Assembly: GCF_000330505.1 (NCBI RefSeq)
Contig: NW_004191777.1
Coordinates: 914,979 to 978,978 of the forward strand
DNA: 64,000 nucleotides
Source: Entamoeba invadens IP1
Taxonomy: Eukaryota > Evosea > Mastigamoebida > Endamoebidae
Reading direction: 5' to 3'
Part shown: positions 11,669-21,222 of the stretch, piece after piece
Layout of the letters: each line of letters starts with the position of its first letter
Position numbering within the stretch: the stretch's first letter is position 1
Made by a program: the position numbers and the translations under genes
The notes under the pieces: generated by a model
Told to the model about the DNA's origin: nothing
The model's database searches: none
Seen by the model: only the letters and a program-made list of their open reading frames with translations

Positions 11669-12217
11669 TCACTTTGGTTCTTTCCACTCATCTCCCGGGT
11701 TCTTTCCAAGTACATTGATTAACTTTTGTTTCGTCGAGTCATCTATAGTGGTATCTATCGTTTGATGGAAACACTGTTTATGTGGTGTCGGTGTTCGTTT
11801 ATTTCTTCTTGGCGATGTGCACTGCGGCGGTTTCGGTAACACAAGCTCGGGCTCAAGTTGTGCATAATTTGGATTTGGTGTCGCCGGAGACATTCGCGGC
11901 GACGACCGTGTGATTGGTGTCATCCGTCGTGATGGGGTGAACGGCCGTTCTTCTTCCATTTTCACAGACGGAATGCCTTGGCCTTGTGGATGTTCGTTTG
12001 AAGGGGGTGGGAGTGGGATTTTATAGACGCGAAATTTGTCGACGGCGTCTTTTGGTGTTTGTGGCTCTTCGACATTTGCCGTTGCGATCTGGATGAAGTT
12101 CTTTATCAACTCTTGGTTCAACAGTGTTGTGAATTTAGATGTTGAAATGATCTCCGCTGTTTGTGTTTCTGCGTTGACGACAAAAGTGAAAGCAATTGTA
12201 TGTGGGTTGTTTAACAA
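11669..12217 (-). CDS. Proline/serine-rich hypothetical protein, 5' end uncertain
   Basis: A 182-codon open frame that opens with TTG, so 12217 is only the upstream limit of the frame and the true ATG must lie elsewhere. An in-frame TAG sits 9 bases upstream, so a 5' exon beyond an intron is likely. A candidate is an ATG near 12318 with a donor in the following 27 bases and the AAGTAG acceptor just upstream of 12217; this is not certain. Residues 1-50 look globular and strand-rich (IAFTFVVNAETQTAEII). Residues 65-150 are Pro/Ser/Thr/Arg-rich with many SP and TP pairs, as in disordered regulatory proteins. The final 25 residues again look folded. No family recognised. Confidence 0.6.
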   Translation of the reverse strand: MLNNPHTIAFTFVVNAETQTAEIISTSKFTTLLNQELIKNFIQIATANVEEPQTPKDAVDKFRVYKIPLPPPSNEHPQGQGIPSVKMEEERPFTPSRRMTPITRSSPRMSPATPNPNYAQLEPELVLPKPPQCTSPRRNKRTPTPHKQCFHQTIDTTIDDSTKQKLINVLGKNPGDEWKEPK

Positions 12218-12616
12218 CTGAGTGTGCTACTTGTTACTATCTATTAATTATCTATTAATTATATGTTACTATAATTAATAAATCATAATAACTTCATAGA
12301 AAATAACAAACAATAGCATTGCATAAGACTGAAGAGATCTGAGGGATATTTGGTGGGGTGTCTGGTTTCATAGTCTTTCTCCTAAATTTTTTAGTTTTAA
12401 CATTTTTAACATTTTTTATTTTTTTAAATGTTTTTTATTTTGAAAATTTTGTTATAAATAACATTTTTTGGTCGAAAATACCAACAATAGTTATTTTTAA
12501 TTTATTGTATTTTCATTTGGTTACAAAATCTAAAAATAGAATAGATGCTCTTTGAGTGTATTATAAATAGAAGAGATGATAAAGAAGGAAAAAAGGCTAG
12601 GATCTAGGAGAAATTA
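12218..12616. other. Divergent intergenic region before the cyclin gene
   Basis: AT-rich spacer between a minus-strand and a plus-strand gene. It probably holds the missing 5' exon of the minus-strand gene (near 12290-12320). A TATA-like TATTATAAATAG at about 12559-12570 lies some 50 bases before the cyclin ATG. Confidence 0.4.
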
Positions 12617-13432
12617 ATGACAGAAGAGACTATTAGTGGAACACCAATGCAATCTTCAGAGGAAAAGAAGTTGAAAGAGGAAGTGTCAAAAGGCGGAGCC
12701 AATATGAAACTCCAAGAAGATATCAAAGCGCGATGCGATTTAGTCAATTGGGTGATTGCAATAAGTCAGAAATACAATTTAAGTAGTGCTATTATGGTCC
12801 AAGTCATTATCTTATTTGACAAGAATGTTAATAAGAAAGTGCCTTCACGAGATTTGACAGTCTTGGCTTGCTTCATTCTGGTAGTCGAAAGTCTACTTCC
12901 TTTAACTCCATTCCAAGTTGTTCAAATATGTCGAAACCGATTTTCTTATGATGAAATCACCAAAGCCAAATTGGAGATAAAGAGTGTGATGAAGCAAGAA
13001 GATATTGATAATCCAATAGAAATGTCGAATCAGTTTTGTGACTATTTGTTGAAGGGTGGATTTTTCAATTCATTCATTAGTGACGTGGTCAAGAAGATGT
13101 CTTCATTATTTGTATTACTAGTCTCATTCAACCCAAACTTTTCGGCTTTCAATAGAAAGTTACTAGCAATATGTTCTGTTATATTATTTACAAGAGACTT
13201 TCTTCCACGTTGTGACTTCGTTTGTTCTTTTCAACGTCACCATAAAAATAACAATGCAACTAAAATTTAGAAACCCGAGTCCGTCTTTGGCAATGAGTAT
13301 ACAGACAAAATTATTGAAGACTCTTTGAACACTTTCAAACGAGACTTGAAGAACAATTTGGTCTCTTATCGCAGATTCCAAAGCTTTGATATTATTTATA
13401 AAGAGACTGAGCAGTACTTGAAGTTAAATTAA
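12617..13432 (+). CDS. Cyclin-like protein, two exons
   Basis: Exons 12617-13219 and 13271-13432 give 254 residues. The 51-bp intron begins GTTTGT and ends TTTAG, both junctions in phase 0. Without splicing the frame would stop at 13270; with it, a 53-codon open tail is gained. Residues about 35-130 match a cyclin box: RCDLVNWVI, then helices with DLTVLACFILVVESLLPLTPFQV, and a helix ending KAKLEIKSVM, as in the RxxLVDWL...DLQLVGVTALLIASKYEE pattern of cyclins. It should bind and activate a cyclin-dependent kinase; which one, and whether in cell cycle or transcription, cannot be told. The first 30 residues are acidic and Lys/Glu-rich. Confidence 0.8.
13220..13270 (+). other. Intron of the cyclin-like gene
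   Basis: The 51-bp segment has a perfect GTTTGT donor and a TTTAG acceptor. It is the clearest model in the window of the Entamoeba intron type and was used to recognise the others. Confidence 0.85.
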
Positions 13433-13781
13433 TTTATTTTACAGTTAACCTATTGAACGACACGCCACAACTGAACGTCGATACAAATTTAGTTGCTTTT
13501 TAAACAAATAGACAAATTTGATAGACTCAAATTTAAAATATACCTTTTTCTATTTAAATAAAAAATAAAGTAATAAATACACACTACCATTTCAGTATGT
13601 CCACTTCTCTATTCAAAACAACACAGATTGATTATTTCAACATTCAAATGAATAGTTCATTGCTTTATTTTAAGTTCCAATGCAATACGTCAAACTAATT
13701 AAACTGTATATAATTAAGTTCAACCATATCTAAAATAACAAGAAGTTAATTATACTTACGAGAACGTTACAATACAAACAA
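13433..13781. other. Convergent intergenic region
   Basis: Spacer between the 3' ends of the cyclin gene and the next minus-strand gene. AT-rich, with no open frame or recognised element. Confidence 0.4.
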
Positions 13782-14183
13782 CTACACATCCTTTTTCTCC
13801 TCTGAAACTGTTTCTGATGGATTTTCGTCAGGGATGAGGTCGGCCTGTTCCATAGAGAGACACTTATCTTCAATTGTAGCAGCCTTTTTCATGAAGATTT
13901 CCTCAAAGACAGCACCGAGTTTATAGAGATCTTCTTCTCCAATACATTCCTCAATCATCATCCCTTTTTTAGAAAGTTGAACACATTTGTAGTTCTGAGA
14001 TGTCACTTTCGCGGTTTTTTGTTTGACTATTTTAACGGTCCATCCACGCTTCAAAAGAAGATAAAGAAGAGCGTCCGTGTGAAGAACAAAATTCGAACGA
14101 CTTTTTCGTTTTTTCTCATTGTCAGTCTTCGTCTCTTTCGGTTTATCTACTTTCGGTTTCTCAGGGGAAAGATGAGATTCCAT
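13782..14183 (-). CDS. Hypothetical protein, 133 aa
   Basis: A single-exon frame with a normal ATG. Residues 1-30 are Lys/Pro/Glu-rich and probably disordered. Residues 30-105 look like a small alpha/beta domain (NFVLHTDALLYLLLKRGWTVKIV, with strands and helices alternating). The end is acidic. I do not recognise the fold or a family. Codon use resembles that of neighbours, and the frame is well separated from adjacent genes, so I believe it is real. Confidence 0.6.
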   Translation of the reverse strand: MESHLSPEKPKVDKPKETKTDNEKKRKSRSNFVLHTDALLYLLLKRGWTVKIVKQKTAKVTSQNYKCVQLSKKGMMIEECIGEEDLYKLGAVFEEIFMKKAATIEDKCLSMEQADLIPDENPSETVSEEKKDV

Positions 14184-14537
14184 CTATCTGATTTTTAAGT
14201 TCGTTTTCCCTCACTTTTCTCGTGGTCGCTTTTTTTTTCGTTTTTAATTAAATTAATATATTTTTTTTTTTAAGTTCCATATTTTTGATTTGTTTAAATT
14301 ATATTTAAATGTAATTCATTCGATTTTTTAATTTTATTTTTATCACATTTTTTAGTGTTCAGTGTTTTTTCTTTGTGAAAGTTATAATACCAGTCTCTAG
14401 TAAACTGTATTATATTATACTAGTTACATTGCAGAATGAAATAAAAATATTATATTAGTACCAATAGAATAAAAATAATACAAAAAAGACCAAAACACAC
14501 AAAACGGAATAACAAAACGAATAACAAAAGGCACACC
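14184..14537. other. Intergenic region between two minus-strand genes
   Basis: Homopolymeric A/T tracts and short palindromes. It would serve as the promoter of the 133-residue gene and the 3' flank of the Rab gene. No distinct TATA motif was picked out. Confidence 0.4.
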
Positions 14538-15584
14538 TTAGCAGCACCCGTCCTTCTTCTGTGGTTGCACTTGCTCTGAATTTTCCTTTTGTTCCTGTTT
14601 TGGTTTTTGTAAGACGATGACTGGTTCCGACGTCGATTGTGGAGCCTCCTGTTGGAAGTTTCTTGACTGTAAAATCGACTGGACGAGTTCTCTGAACGAT
14701 GATTCGACTTTCACGTTGAGTTTAGCGGAAGTCTCGAAAAATGGATATCCGTTCTCCTTTGCATATGTCTGTCCTTCCTCAAACGATATAATCCTTGAAT
14801 CCATTTCAAGATCTACTTTATTGCCTAATATCATCACTTTCACGCCTTGTGGGCACAACTGACACACATTCGATATCCACTCTTGGACGGTTTCAAAGGA
14901 CTGTCGACTTGTTATGTCGTAAACAATCAACGCTCCCTGTGAATCGCGATAAAACTGTGCAACGATACTACGGTATTGTTCTTGCCCACACTACTGATGA
15001 GTTACTATTGTATGAACCATTCCATTAATAGACATTACTATTAAATAGTATCGAATAGAACATTACTATTATCTTTACTATTTATACTAAAATGGTATAG
15101 TAGAGATACTATACTTTCTATTGTATATTAGTAATATACTATAACTCTCTTATAACTCTCACCAATCCAAGACTCAAATGATTGGGTATGGTATATTTTA
15201 TAGTTATAAAATTATTTTGTTCTGGTTCAACACACGAATGAAAAATACATAAAGGACAAACCGTGTCTTTCAATGTCAAGTCAACTACACACTGATCAAA
15301 ATCCATTTTACTTCGGAACATCTCGATTCCGACGGTCGAGTCTGTTGCTTCATCGAAACGTTTCTTCGAAGTCAGTTTTGGTAAAAAGACGAGATTGGTT
15401 AATTATAAATTAATTATAAGTTAATTGTAGTTTTATTATAGTTTTAAATAGTAAAAAAGATAAAATGAAAAGAGTGGAGGAACGCTAAAGAACAAACATT
15501 AATTAACTGACGAGCTAAGCACGTTTTTCCGACACCCGAATCGCCAACAAGAATCAGAGTGAGTGGAATTACGGGTTTTGTCAT
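14538..15584 (-). CDS. Rab-family small GTPase, three exons
   Basis: Exons 15584-15498, 15363-15262 and 14990-14538, all phase 0, give 213 residues. Exon 1 carries the P-loop GDSGVGKT. Exon 2 gives the switch I region with STVGIE. Exon 3 opens CGQEQYRS, so the G3 motif formed across the junction is DTCGQE (residues 62-67) in place of WDTAGQE. NKVD and ETSAK supply guanine recognition. The protein ends in GCC, a double-cysteine geranylgeranylation site. Intron 1 (134 bp) has a GTTTGT donor and a CGAAG acceptor; this choice restores exactly the usual P-loop to switch I spacing. Intron 2 (271 bp) is GTTTGT to TAG and full of TACTAT inverted repeats. Role: vesicle traffic; the subfamily cannot be fixed by eye. 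Confidence 0.88.
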
Positions 15585-15750
15585 TGTTTTTTGTTTTAAA
15601 GATCGTTTCATTTTTTTTCAAAAAAAAAATTAATTCGATTTATTTTGCATTTTCGTTTTTGTTTCCAAAAACGTTTCACTGATCAAATCACAAGATTGAA
15701 AATGACGGAATGTGGGAACATAAAGGGGAAAAAATACACACAACAACGGA

Positions 15751-16086
15751 ATGCAACGACATATTAAAGGTAAAATATGGGTTATGGTTCCATACGGAGT
15801 TGAACCAGATAAACTCTTTCATTATTTTAGCAGCTTTGGAGATATAGACGAGTTCAAAATTAGTAAGTGCAACGAGACTGAAGTGGTGAAACTTGTCTAC
15901 AACAACGAGGAGGGCTGCGAAAAGTTGGACCATGCTGTAAGCACCACCAACATATTTGGAGGGCCGTTTTGTGTGAAAGTGCTCAAAAGGGAGTACAAAA
16001 AGTACGAAACCGACCACAGATTAAATACCAATGAAAAGTTTAAGCAAAAGGAATTTCATCTCGACTATCCTCTTGCTTGGATGTGA
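15751..16086 (+). CDS. RRM-like RNA-binding protein, 111 aa
   Basis: Residues about 7-82 follow the beta-alpha-beta-beta-alpha-beta order of an RNA recognition motif: IWVMVPYG, then a helix with LFHYFSSFGDIDEF, VVKLVYNN, a second helix after EEGCEKLDHAV, and FCVKVLK as the last strand. The aromatic RNP1 positions are weak, so it is a divergent RRM. The C-terminal 30 residues are charged. It starts about 170 bases from the Rab start on the other strand, so the two genes share a short divergent promoter region. Assignment to RRM is by pattern only. Confidence 0.6.
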   Translation: MQRHIKGKIWVMVPYGVEPDKLFHYFSSFGDIDEFKISKCNETEVVKLVYNNEEGCEKLDHAVSTTNIFGGPFCVKVLKREYKKYETDHRLNTNEKFKQKEFHLDYPLAWM

Positions 16087-16444
16087 TGTTATCAAAAGAT
16101 TTTAATTTTCAAAACTTTATATTAACAATAAATCTATTTTTTATAATTTTTATTAATAAAATATTACATTATTAAAAAAAATGTTCAACACTAATCAAAC
16201 ACTTATCATTTATTTTATTTAGTTGTTGTTATTAAGTACCACTGTTTCCGTGATATTGCTTTGAATTCAACTTGGCAATAGCATATATTATGTTCGACTG
16301 TGAATGTCAATTTATAATATTTCAAAAAGATTTTCTACTGTTTGAGTTTTTCATTATTATTTTTTTACTATTCAATTATTTACACCACTCCATTCCAACC
16401 CAAAAAACTAAAACCTCAAACTAAGAATTGTTAAATCGACAACA
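16087..16444. other. Intergenic region upstream of the SPRY gene
   Basis: AT-rich, with no coding frame. No clear TATA element was seen; the last 60 bases before the ATG are C/A-rich and would form the leader. Confidence 0.4.
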
Positions 16445-17262
16445 ATGTCAAAGGAAGATGAATCAATAAAAAATGAACTTCTCTTACATTTTGAACTTAT
16501 TGGCCGGATCGAGCTGCATCCATCCATTTCCAATAGACCATTCCCCTCTTTGGCGAAATCCCTTATAGAAAACTACACATTTCCACAATTCAAGTTTCCA
16601 GAAGACTCTGTCCATCAATTTGTGAAGTCCAATGACATCATTTGTTCGACAACTCTCATCGAATGTATCGACGTTGTTTTAGACCCAAAACCACTTGTCA
16701 AGTCACAAACGATGATTTATTGTTCAGCGCCCGATGTGCACCAAATTGTCTTGTCGCCGAGTTATTATTTCGAAGTGACATTTGAACACGCCCCGAACTC
16801 AGTCATTAGAAATCCTAACGACTCAAGTTTTCAAGACGACGAAAGTGGTGTTATGAATGTTGTTGCTGTTGGTCTTGCAAGTTCTGGGTACATTGTTTGT
16901 CTTTTTCATTTGTTGGCAATTCATCAGTTAAGATTTGTACTCATCTGAAGCCTGGACAAATGCTTGGGTGGAACAAAAAGAGTATTGGCCTTCACTCCGA
17001 CGATGGAAACTTATTCAAAGACGGTGACAATGAAACTGTATGTGGAGCAACAACGTATGGAGAAACTTTGGGGTGTGGATACACTCCAAAGACGCACACC
17101 GCATTTTTCACACGATGTGGAAAACTTGTAAAAGAGACGGAAGTGTCTTTTACTGATGTCCACTTAGCTTTGTCGATTAATAGTGTCGACGCTTTTCGAG
17201 TTAACATCGGGAAGTCTCCCTTTGTTTTTGACTTGTTCGACTACATCAACAAAAAGAAGTAG
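16445..17262 (+). CDS. SPRY-domain protein, two exons
   Basis: Exon 1 is 16445-16894 (150 codons, phase 0) and exon 2 most likely 16951-17262, giving 253 residues. The join reads VGLASSGYI then PGQMLGWNKKSIGLHSDDG, which has the normal spacing between the VGLA strand and the GW...YHGDDG block of SPRY domains. The donor is GTTTGT; the preferred acceptor is CTGAAG (56-bp intron). An earlier AAG at 16932 is also in phase, but would insert five extra residues. After the join come GETLGCGY and AFFTRCGKLV, the usual VGCG and FFTkNG strands. Residues 1-75 form an unrecognised N-terminal part. SPRY domains bind partner proteins; the partner is unknown. Confidence 0.8.
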
Positions 17263-17849
17263 AAGGCGACTTTCTTCTAATTTTTATTAACAAATTTTTA
17301 CTATTTATGTATAATAAAGTACTAGACTTCAACTGGTTTAATTCAAATTTGGTATTAAAAATCTTTTCATCAAAAACAACTCTAAATTGGTTATCGCAAA
17401 ATTTGAAATGCTTAGAAAACTACGAGAAAATCGGCATTTTATGAATCCGTGTAACGTTGTTTTAAAGAATGCAAAGATTTGTCATTCGATGAAGATATCT
17501 ATTAATGGTGATAGTTTTTTGAATTAAAAAAATAGAAAAAGTTATTGAATTGTTTGTTTGGACCATTTTGGTTTCGTTTAAAAATAAAAATGGCGATGTG
17601 GTGTTGTTATCTTAATTGAGCAAACCGAAACGAATAATCCAACAAAAAAGTGGATTTTGTCCGTCAAAATTGAATAAATTTCAGTCGCAATTGCACCACA
17701 GAAATAAAAATGCCGAAAAAAGTGCAAAGTGCTCAAAAAAGATACAACAAGTCTGAATGAGTACAATCAATCCTCGACTTTTTGTTGTTGACAGTTTTGT
17801 CAATGAAAAGAAATGGAAAACACACAACTGAAAAGTTTAGATAGAGTCA
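17263..17849. other. Intergenic region with one very small open frame
   Basis: A 39-codon plus-strand frame starts at the ATG at about 17409 and ends near 17527. It has plausible codon use but no family and is not called as a gene. A minus-strand frame at 17578-17766 reads as a shadow of A/T-rich repeats. The rest is spacer. Confidence 0.35.
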
Positions 17850-18212
17850 ATGGATTCTCTCCATATCAGCTGTTTCACAAAACCAAACAAACGCACAGAA
17901 AGCCCATTAGTCTTTCATACACATCTTGGAGCTACCGCTGCACGAAAAAGATGTAACTCGACGGATTTATGTAAACAAGACTTCTGTCATACGGTCTTCA
18001 TGGAGAGATGTCAAACGGAGAATGGACATACTATGTCTTCACTTGACTTCGATGAAGAAGATGAAGAAATTGTGAACTTATTATCACAGATGACTATTAA
18101 TAAACAACAAAACCGCCGAATCAGTCTAGATGAAAGATGTCACAACCCAGCACCTTCCTTTTCGTTGTTTACGTGTCACAATGAAAAAAGAAATTCGTTT
18201 AATGTAATGTGA
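17850..18212 (+). CDS. Hypothetical protein with acidic patch, 120 aa
   Basis: A single exon from a clear ATG. The sequence is rich in Cys, His, Ser and Thr, with an acidic block FDEEDEEI at about residues 71-78, followed by short basic/serine stretches (RRISLDE). There are no evident membrane spans and no regular Cys/His spacing that would define a zinc finger. RRISL matches a basophilic kinase site (RRxS), so phosphorylation is possible. No family recognised. Confidence 0.55.
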   Translation: MDSLHISCFTKPNKRTESPLVFHTHLGATAARKRCNSTDLCKQDFCHTVFMERCQTENGHTMSSLDFDEEDEEIVNLLSQMTINKQQNRRISLDERCHNPAPSFSLFTCHNEKRNSFNVM

Positions 18213-18475
18213 ATGGACATATTTGTTCCATTTTAATTTTTTAGACAAAGAAAAATACTACAATGTTGAATATATGAATTTTCTATTGACTTTTTGGTTG
18301 AATTTTTTATTTAATAATATTGTTAATTATTAGTAAGTAAAAATATGTTAATCTAATTGTTATTTTTACCATTAATGAATTAATAAAAGTTACTAGTAAA
18401 ATTATAGTTGATTATATTGTATAAGTATCAGAAAAGGGTTAAAAAGGTTTTGTGAGTACTACTATACGCCAGTTG

Positions 18476-18910
18476 ATGAGCAAAGCCGTTAAAGCCCCAG
18501 CAAGTGAGAAAGTAGTTGTCGACAAGAAGAAAGTTACTAAGGACGAGGAGGCCACCACTTTCACTTGTTTCTTCGACTTGACAAGCTGCACCGATTTCAT
18601 TGAGCCAAAGAAGCTTGTCACATACTTCAAACAAACCATTAAAATGAGCGGAAAGGCTGGCAATACCAAGGGCATTTCAGTCACTATTGTTGACGGAAAG
18701 AAGGTGACCATCACCACCCAGAAGGAAGGACTTTGCAAGAAGTACATGAAGTACTTAATGAAGAAGTACCTCAAGAAGAACAACCTCAGAGAATGGCTCA
18801 GAGTCGTCTCCGACAAGAACGAGGGCTTTGTCTTGAAGTTCTACAACGTCCAGAACGACGAGGAAGAAGAGAAGGAAGAACCAACCGCACAAGCCGAGGA
18901 CAAACAATAA
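18476..18910 (+). CDS. RPL22: Large-subunit ribosomal protein eL22
   Basis: A 144-residue protein that follows eL22 throughout: TFTCFFDLTSCTDFIEP at the start of the fold, KMSGKAGNTKG, a strand with KVTITTQ, then KYMKYLMKKYLKKNNLREWLRV, the most conserved part of the family, and an acidic tail (NDEEEEKEE). It is a component of the 60S subunit, in contact with 28S rRNA. The frame is open further upstream, with a GTG at 18452, but the first ATG at 18476 gives the usual basic MSKAVKAP start. The G/C-ending, AAG-rich codon use is typical of a highly expressed gene and differs from the neighbours. Confidence 0.97.
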   Translation: MSKAVKAPASEKVVVDKKKVTKDEEATTFTCFFDLTSCTDFIEPKKLVTYFKQTIKMSGKAGNTKGISVTIVDGKKVTITTQKEGLCKKYMKYLMKKYLKKNNLREWLRVVSDKNEGFVLKFYNVQNDEEEEKEEPTAQAEDKQ

Positions 18911-19320
18911 ACGTGCTTAGTATCTTTAATTCGATTTTTTGTGGTCTGTTTGCACTTCGTTGCAGGGACAAGTTAGTTTTGGAACGACTTTGTCTTCTTT
19001 TTCTTTTAAAACTTATGGATGGAACTGTTAATAATTTGTAAATTGATTATTTTGTATTTGTTGAAGGGTTCTATTAGGTTTTTTAATGGTATTTTAGTTT
19101 TAATAGTAATAGTATAGGTTTCATTAAAACTAATAGTGTATTGAATTTTAATTATAATAAAATTAAATTTTTAGTATATAATAATATATAGTTTTTTAAT
19201 AATAGATTAATTATAAAATGAACGAATTACATTGAAGTTATAATAATGTAATATATTTATAATATAAATAAGAACTTAAGATAATAAGAAAAGTAATAGT
19301 AACAAAAACATATTTAAAAG
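18911..19320. other. Convergent intergenic region
   Basis: T-rich sequence after the eL22 stop, then AT-rich spacer with AATAGTAATAGTATAG-like short repeats around 19095-19120. No gene. Confidence 0.4.
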
Positions 19321-19719
19321 TTACAATGTTTCGTCGAGACTATATGCGAATTCTAGTATATACCACCATCTATTGACTTTATCATTAGGTAAAGATCTAA
19401 ACCAATCATCGTTGAACTTAAGTTCTCTACCAGCAATAAAAATTTTTTTGTCTTCTTCAGACATTGACTCAACGACTGGAATAGTAGCAGCAATCTCGTT
19501 CATTGGTTTGTTGTTAACTTTCATCAACTTGACATAGTCGACGAAGAAAGAACGGAGTACATCTTTTGTTTTTTCGGAAGGAGAGACGATGTGGTCGATT
19601 GTTAAATGATTGTTCTTAAAAGCACAGATGTTCGATGATTTCACTTTATGATGGAACCCCATTGCATTCAAAAATTGAATATGGTTCTGGCCTAGGTTGA
19701 AAGCGTCATGATGTTTCAT
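19321..19719 (-). CDS. Hypothetical protein, 132 aa
   Basis: A single exon with an ATG 28 bases from a strong TATA-like element (19747-19757), which supports the start. The protein is globular and contains IDHIVSPSEKTKDVLRSFFVDYVKLM as a long helix-prone stretch (longest pieces only cited here). It has no membrane span, signal peptide or obvious metal site. The end is Trp/Tyr-rich (DKVNRWWYILEF). I do not recognise a family. Confidence 0.65.
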   Translation of the reverse strand: MKHHDAFNLGQNHIQFLNAMGFHHKVKSSNICAFKNNHLTIDHIVSPSEKTKDVLRSFFVDYVKLMKVNNKPMNEIAATIPVVESMSEEDKKIFIAGRELKFNDDWFRSLPNDKVNRWWYILEFAYSLDETL

Positions 19720-19746
19720 AGATGATTTTTAACTGAATTTGAGAAC

Positions 19747-19757
19747 CCTTATATACC
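19747..19757 (-). promoter_or_regulatory. TATA-like promoter element
   Basis: Minus-strand GGTATATAAGG, 28 bases upstream of the ATG of the 132-residue gene. The very short distance is usual for Entamoeba leaders. Confidence 0.6.
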
Positions 19758-20466
19758 AAAAATAAAATGGAAGAATTTTTCGAAGGTTCTTGCCTCCTTG
19801 GCATAATAGCCCGAATGTAGGTCATGTTTTTTAAGTACTATTACTTATAATTTGTTTTCTTATAATTTGTTATATCTTTAATTTTAGGTTTAATTAAAGT
19901 CTATTTGACTGACATTTGGTTGTCTTTCTTATGAATTGGTGTAACAAAATATTCGATCTGGTAAATAGTTGATTTATATAATTATTATTATCTATTAAAA
20001 TAAAATAAATAAATTAATTAAATTTTCATGTGTGTTAACATATGTAAACTGTGCCATGATGATGGTTTATCATAAATAGTATAGTATAGTTTTCTTTTGT
20101 TTATTTATAGTTTTTAATAATCCAGGTCAAGTTCATGTATCATAAAAATCATAAGTTAACTAAATCTTTCTAACAAAAAAGTTATCGGGGATTGGTAGAC
20201 TATCATTTCGGGATAACTATTGAATATAATTTTGAAATTACCCATAAATAATTATAGTATTAGATATTTAACAAAATATATTAGATATTATAATTCAAAA
20301 AAATTGGGAGTATTTTTTATGTTAAAATAATTTTTACTAAAACAAAGTCACAAATCTTAGTAACACAAACCAAGATAAATCTCATTTTTATTTATATTTC
20401 TTTTAAATATAAATAAAAATTAATATTCTTTTCATTGAAATTGAGTTTTAATAAAAATCATGGCTT

Positions 20467-20512
20467 CATTTTTTGTTAAAAAAAATAACCATTTTTTGTT
20501 AAAAAAAATAAC
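20467..20512. repeat. Two-copy 23-bp tandem repeat
   Basis: Two perfect copies of a 23-bp unit made of CATTTTTTG, TTAAAAAAAA and TAAC, followed by the first 8 bases of a third copy. Probably replication slippage at the A/T runs. Confidence 0.85.
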
Positions 20513-21222
20513 CATTTTTTTATTATTTACAAATTTAATAATTTTATCTTTTTTTATTAATAATATATATAGGTATAATATAGATTTTGAAATAAATATA
20601 ATTTAACAAATTTAATAATTTTTGTTATGAATTTTAATTCATTTAATAATAGTAAAAAAATAATAATTAAACTTAGTTATTTTTTTTAATTAATCAATTA
20701 AAAATCATGTTGAATAAATTATTACAGTAATATATATTTAAACTATAAGTATAAACAATTTATTTGTTTTTTTATAAATCACCGATAGTTTCTATAATTA
20801 TCAATTCGGAACTTGTTTTGTTGAATTAATATTCAAATCCACTTTCGATTAACTTCTCGAAACCAGCCCAACATCTATAATAAGGTTATCATTTTTAGCC
20901 CGAAAAAATCCGATTGTGATTACTCATTTTTGTATAATTTGAGTCATTTATTCCCGATAACACAGTCGTTTCTTTTGTCACAACTTCTTTCTTTGTTTCT
21001 TTCTCTCATAAATTGTCTTGCTTTGTCTAGCTTCACCAATACCCATATTTTGCCACTCTAAACTAAAAAACAACCATATATAAACTAGTAAACTTACTAT
21101 CGAAATAATCTAATCACCAGTTGTTCGACGTGTCTCTTTTTCACCTATAGATGCCCTTCTCAATGAAGAATTTATCCTGAAAAAATAGAACAAAAAACTG
21201 AAAAACAGAAGAATTAATTTTC

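Larger units (their letters stand above)
19720..21222. other. Long AT-rich intergenic region
   Basis: Divergent spacer between a minus-strand gene and the UEV gene. No open frame. It contains a perfect 23-bp tandem duplication (listed separately), several TATA-like strings and, in the last 250 bases, more mixed C/T-rich sequence with CATATATAAACTAG around 21076-21089. Confidence 0.45.

Noticed and set aside
15139..15321. Independent 60-residue minus-strand gene
   Set aside because: It is Rab exon 2 read into its introns.
16897..17262. Independent gene starting MSFSF
   Set aside because: It starts at a TTG inside the SPRY intron; the sequence is exon 2 of the SPRY gene.
17578..17766. 62-codon minus-strand frame with hydrophobic residues
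   Set aside because: Composition follows the complementary A/G-rich strand; no start context or partner motif.
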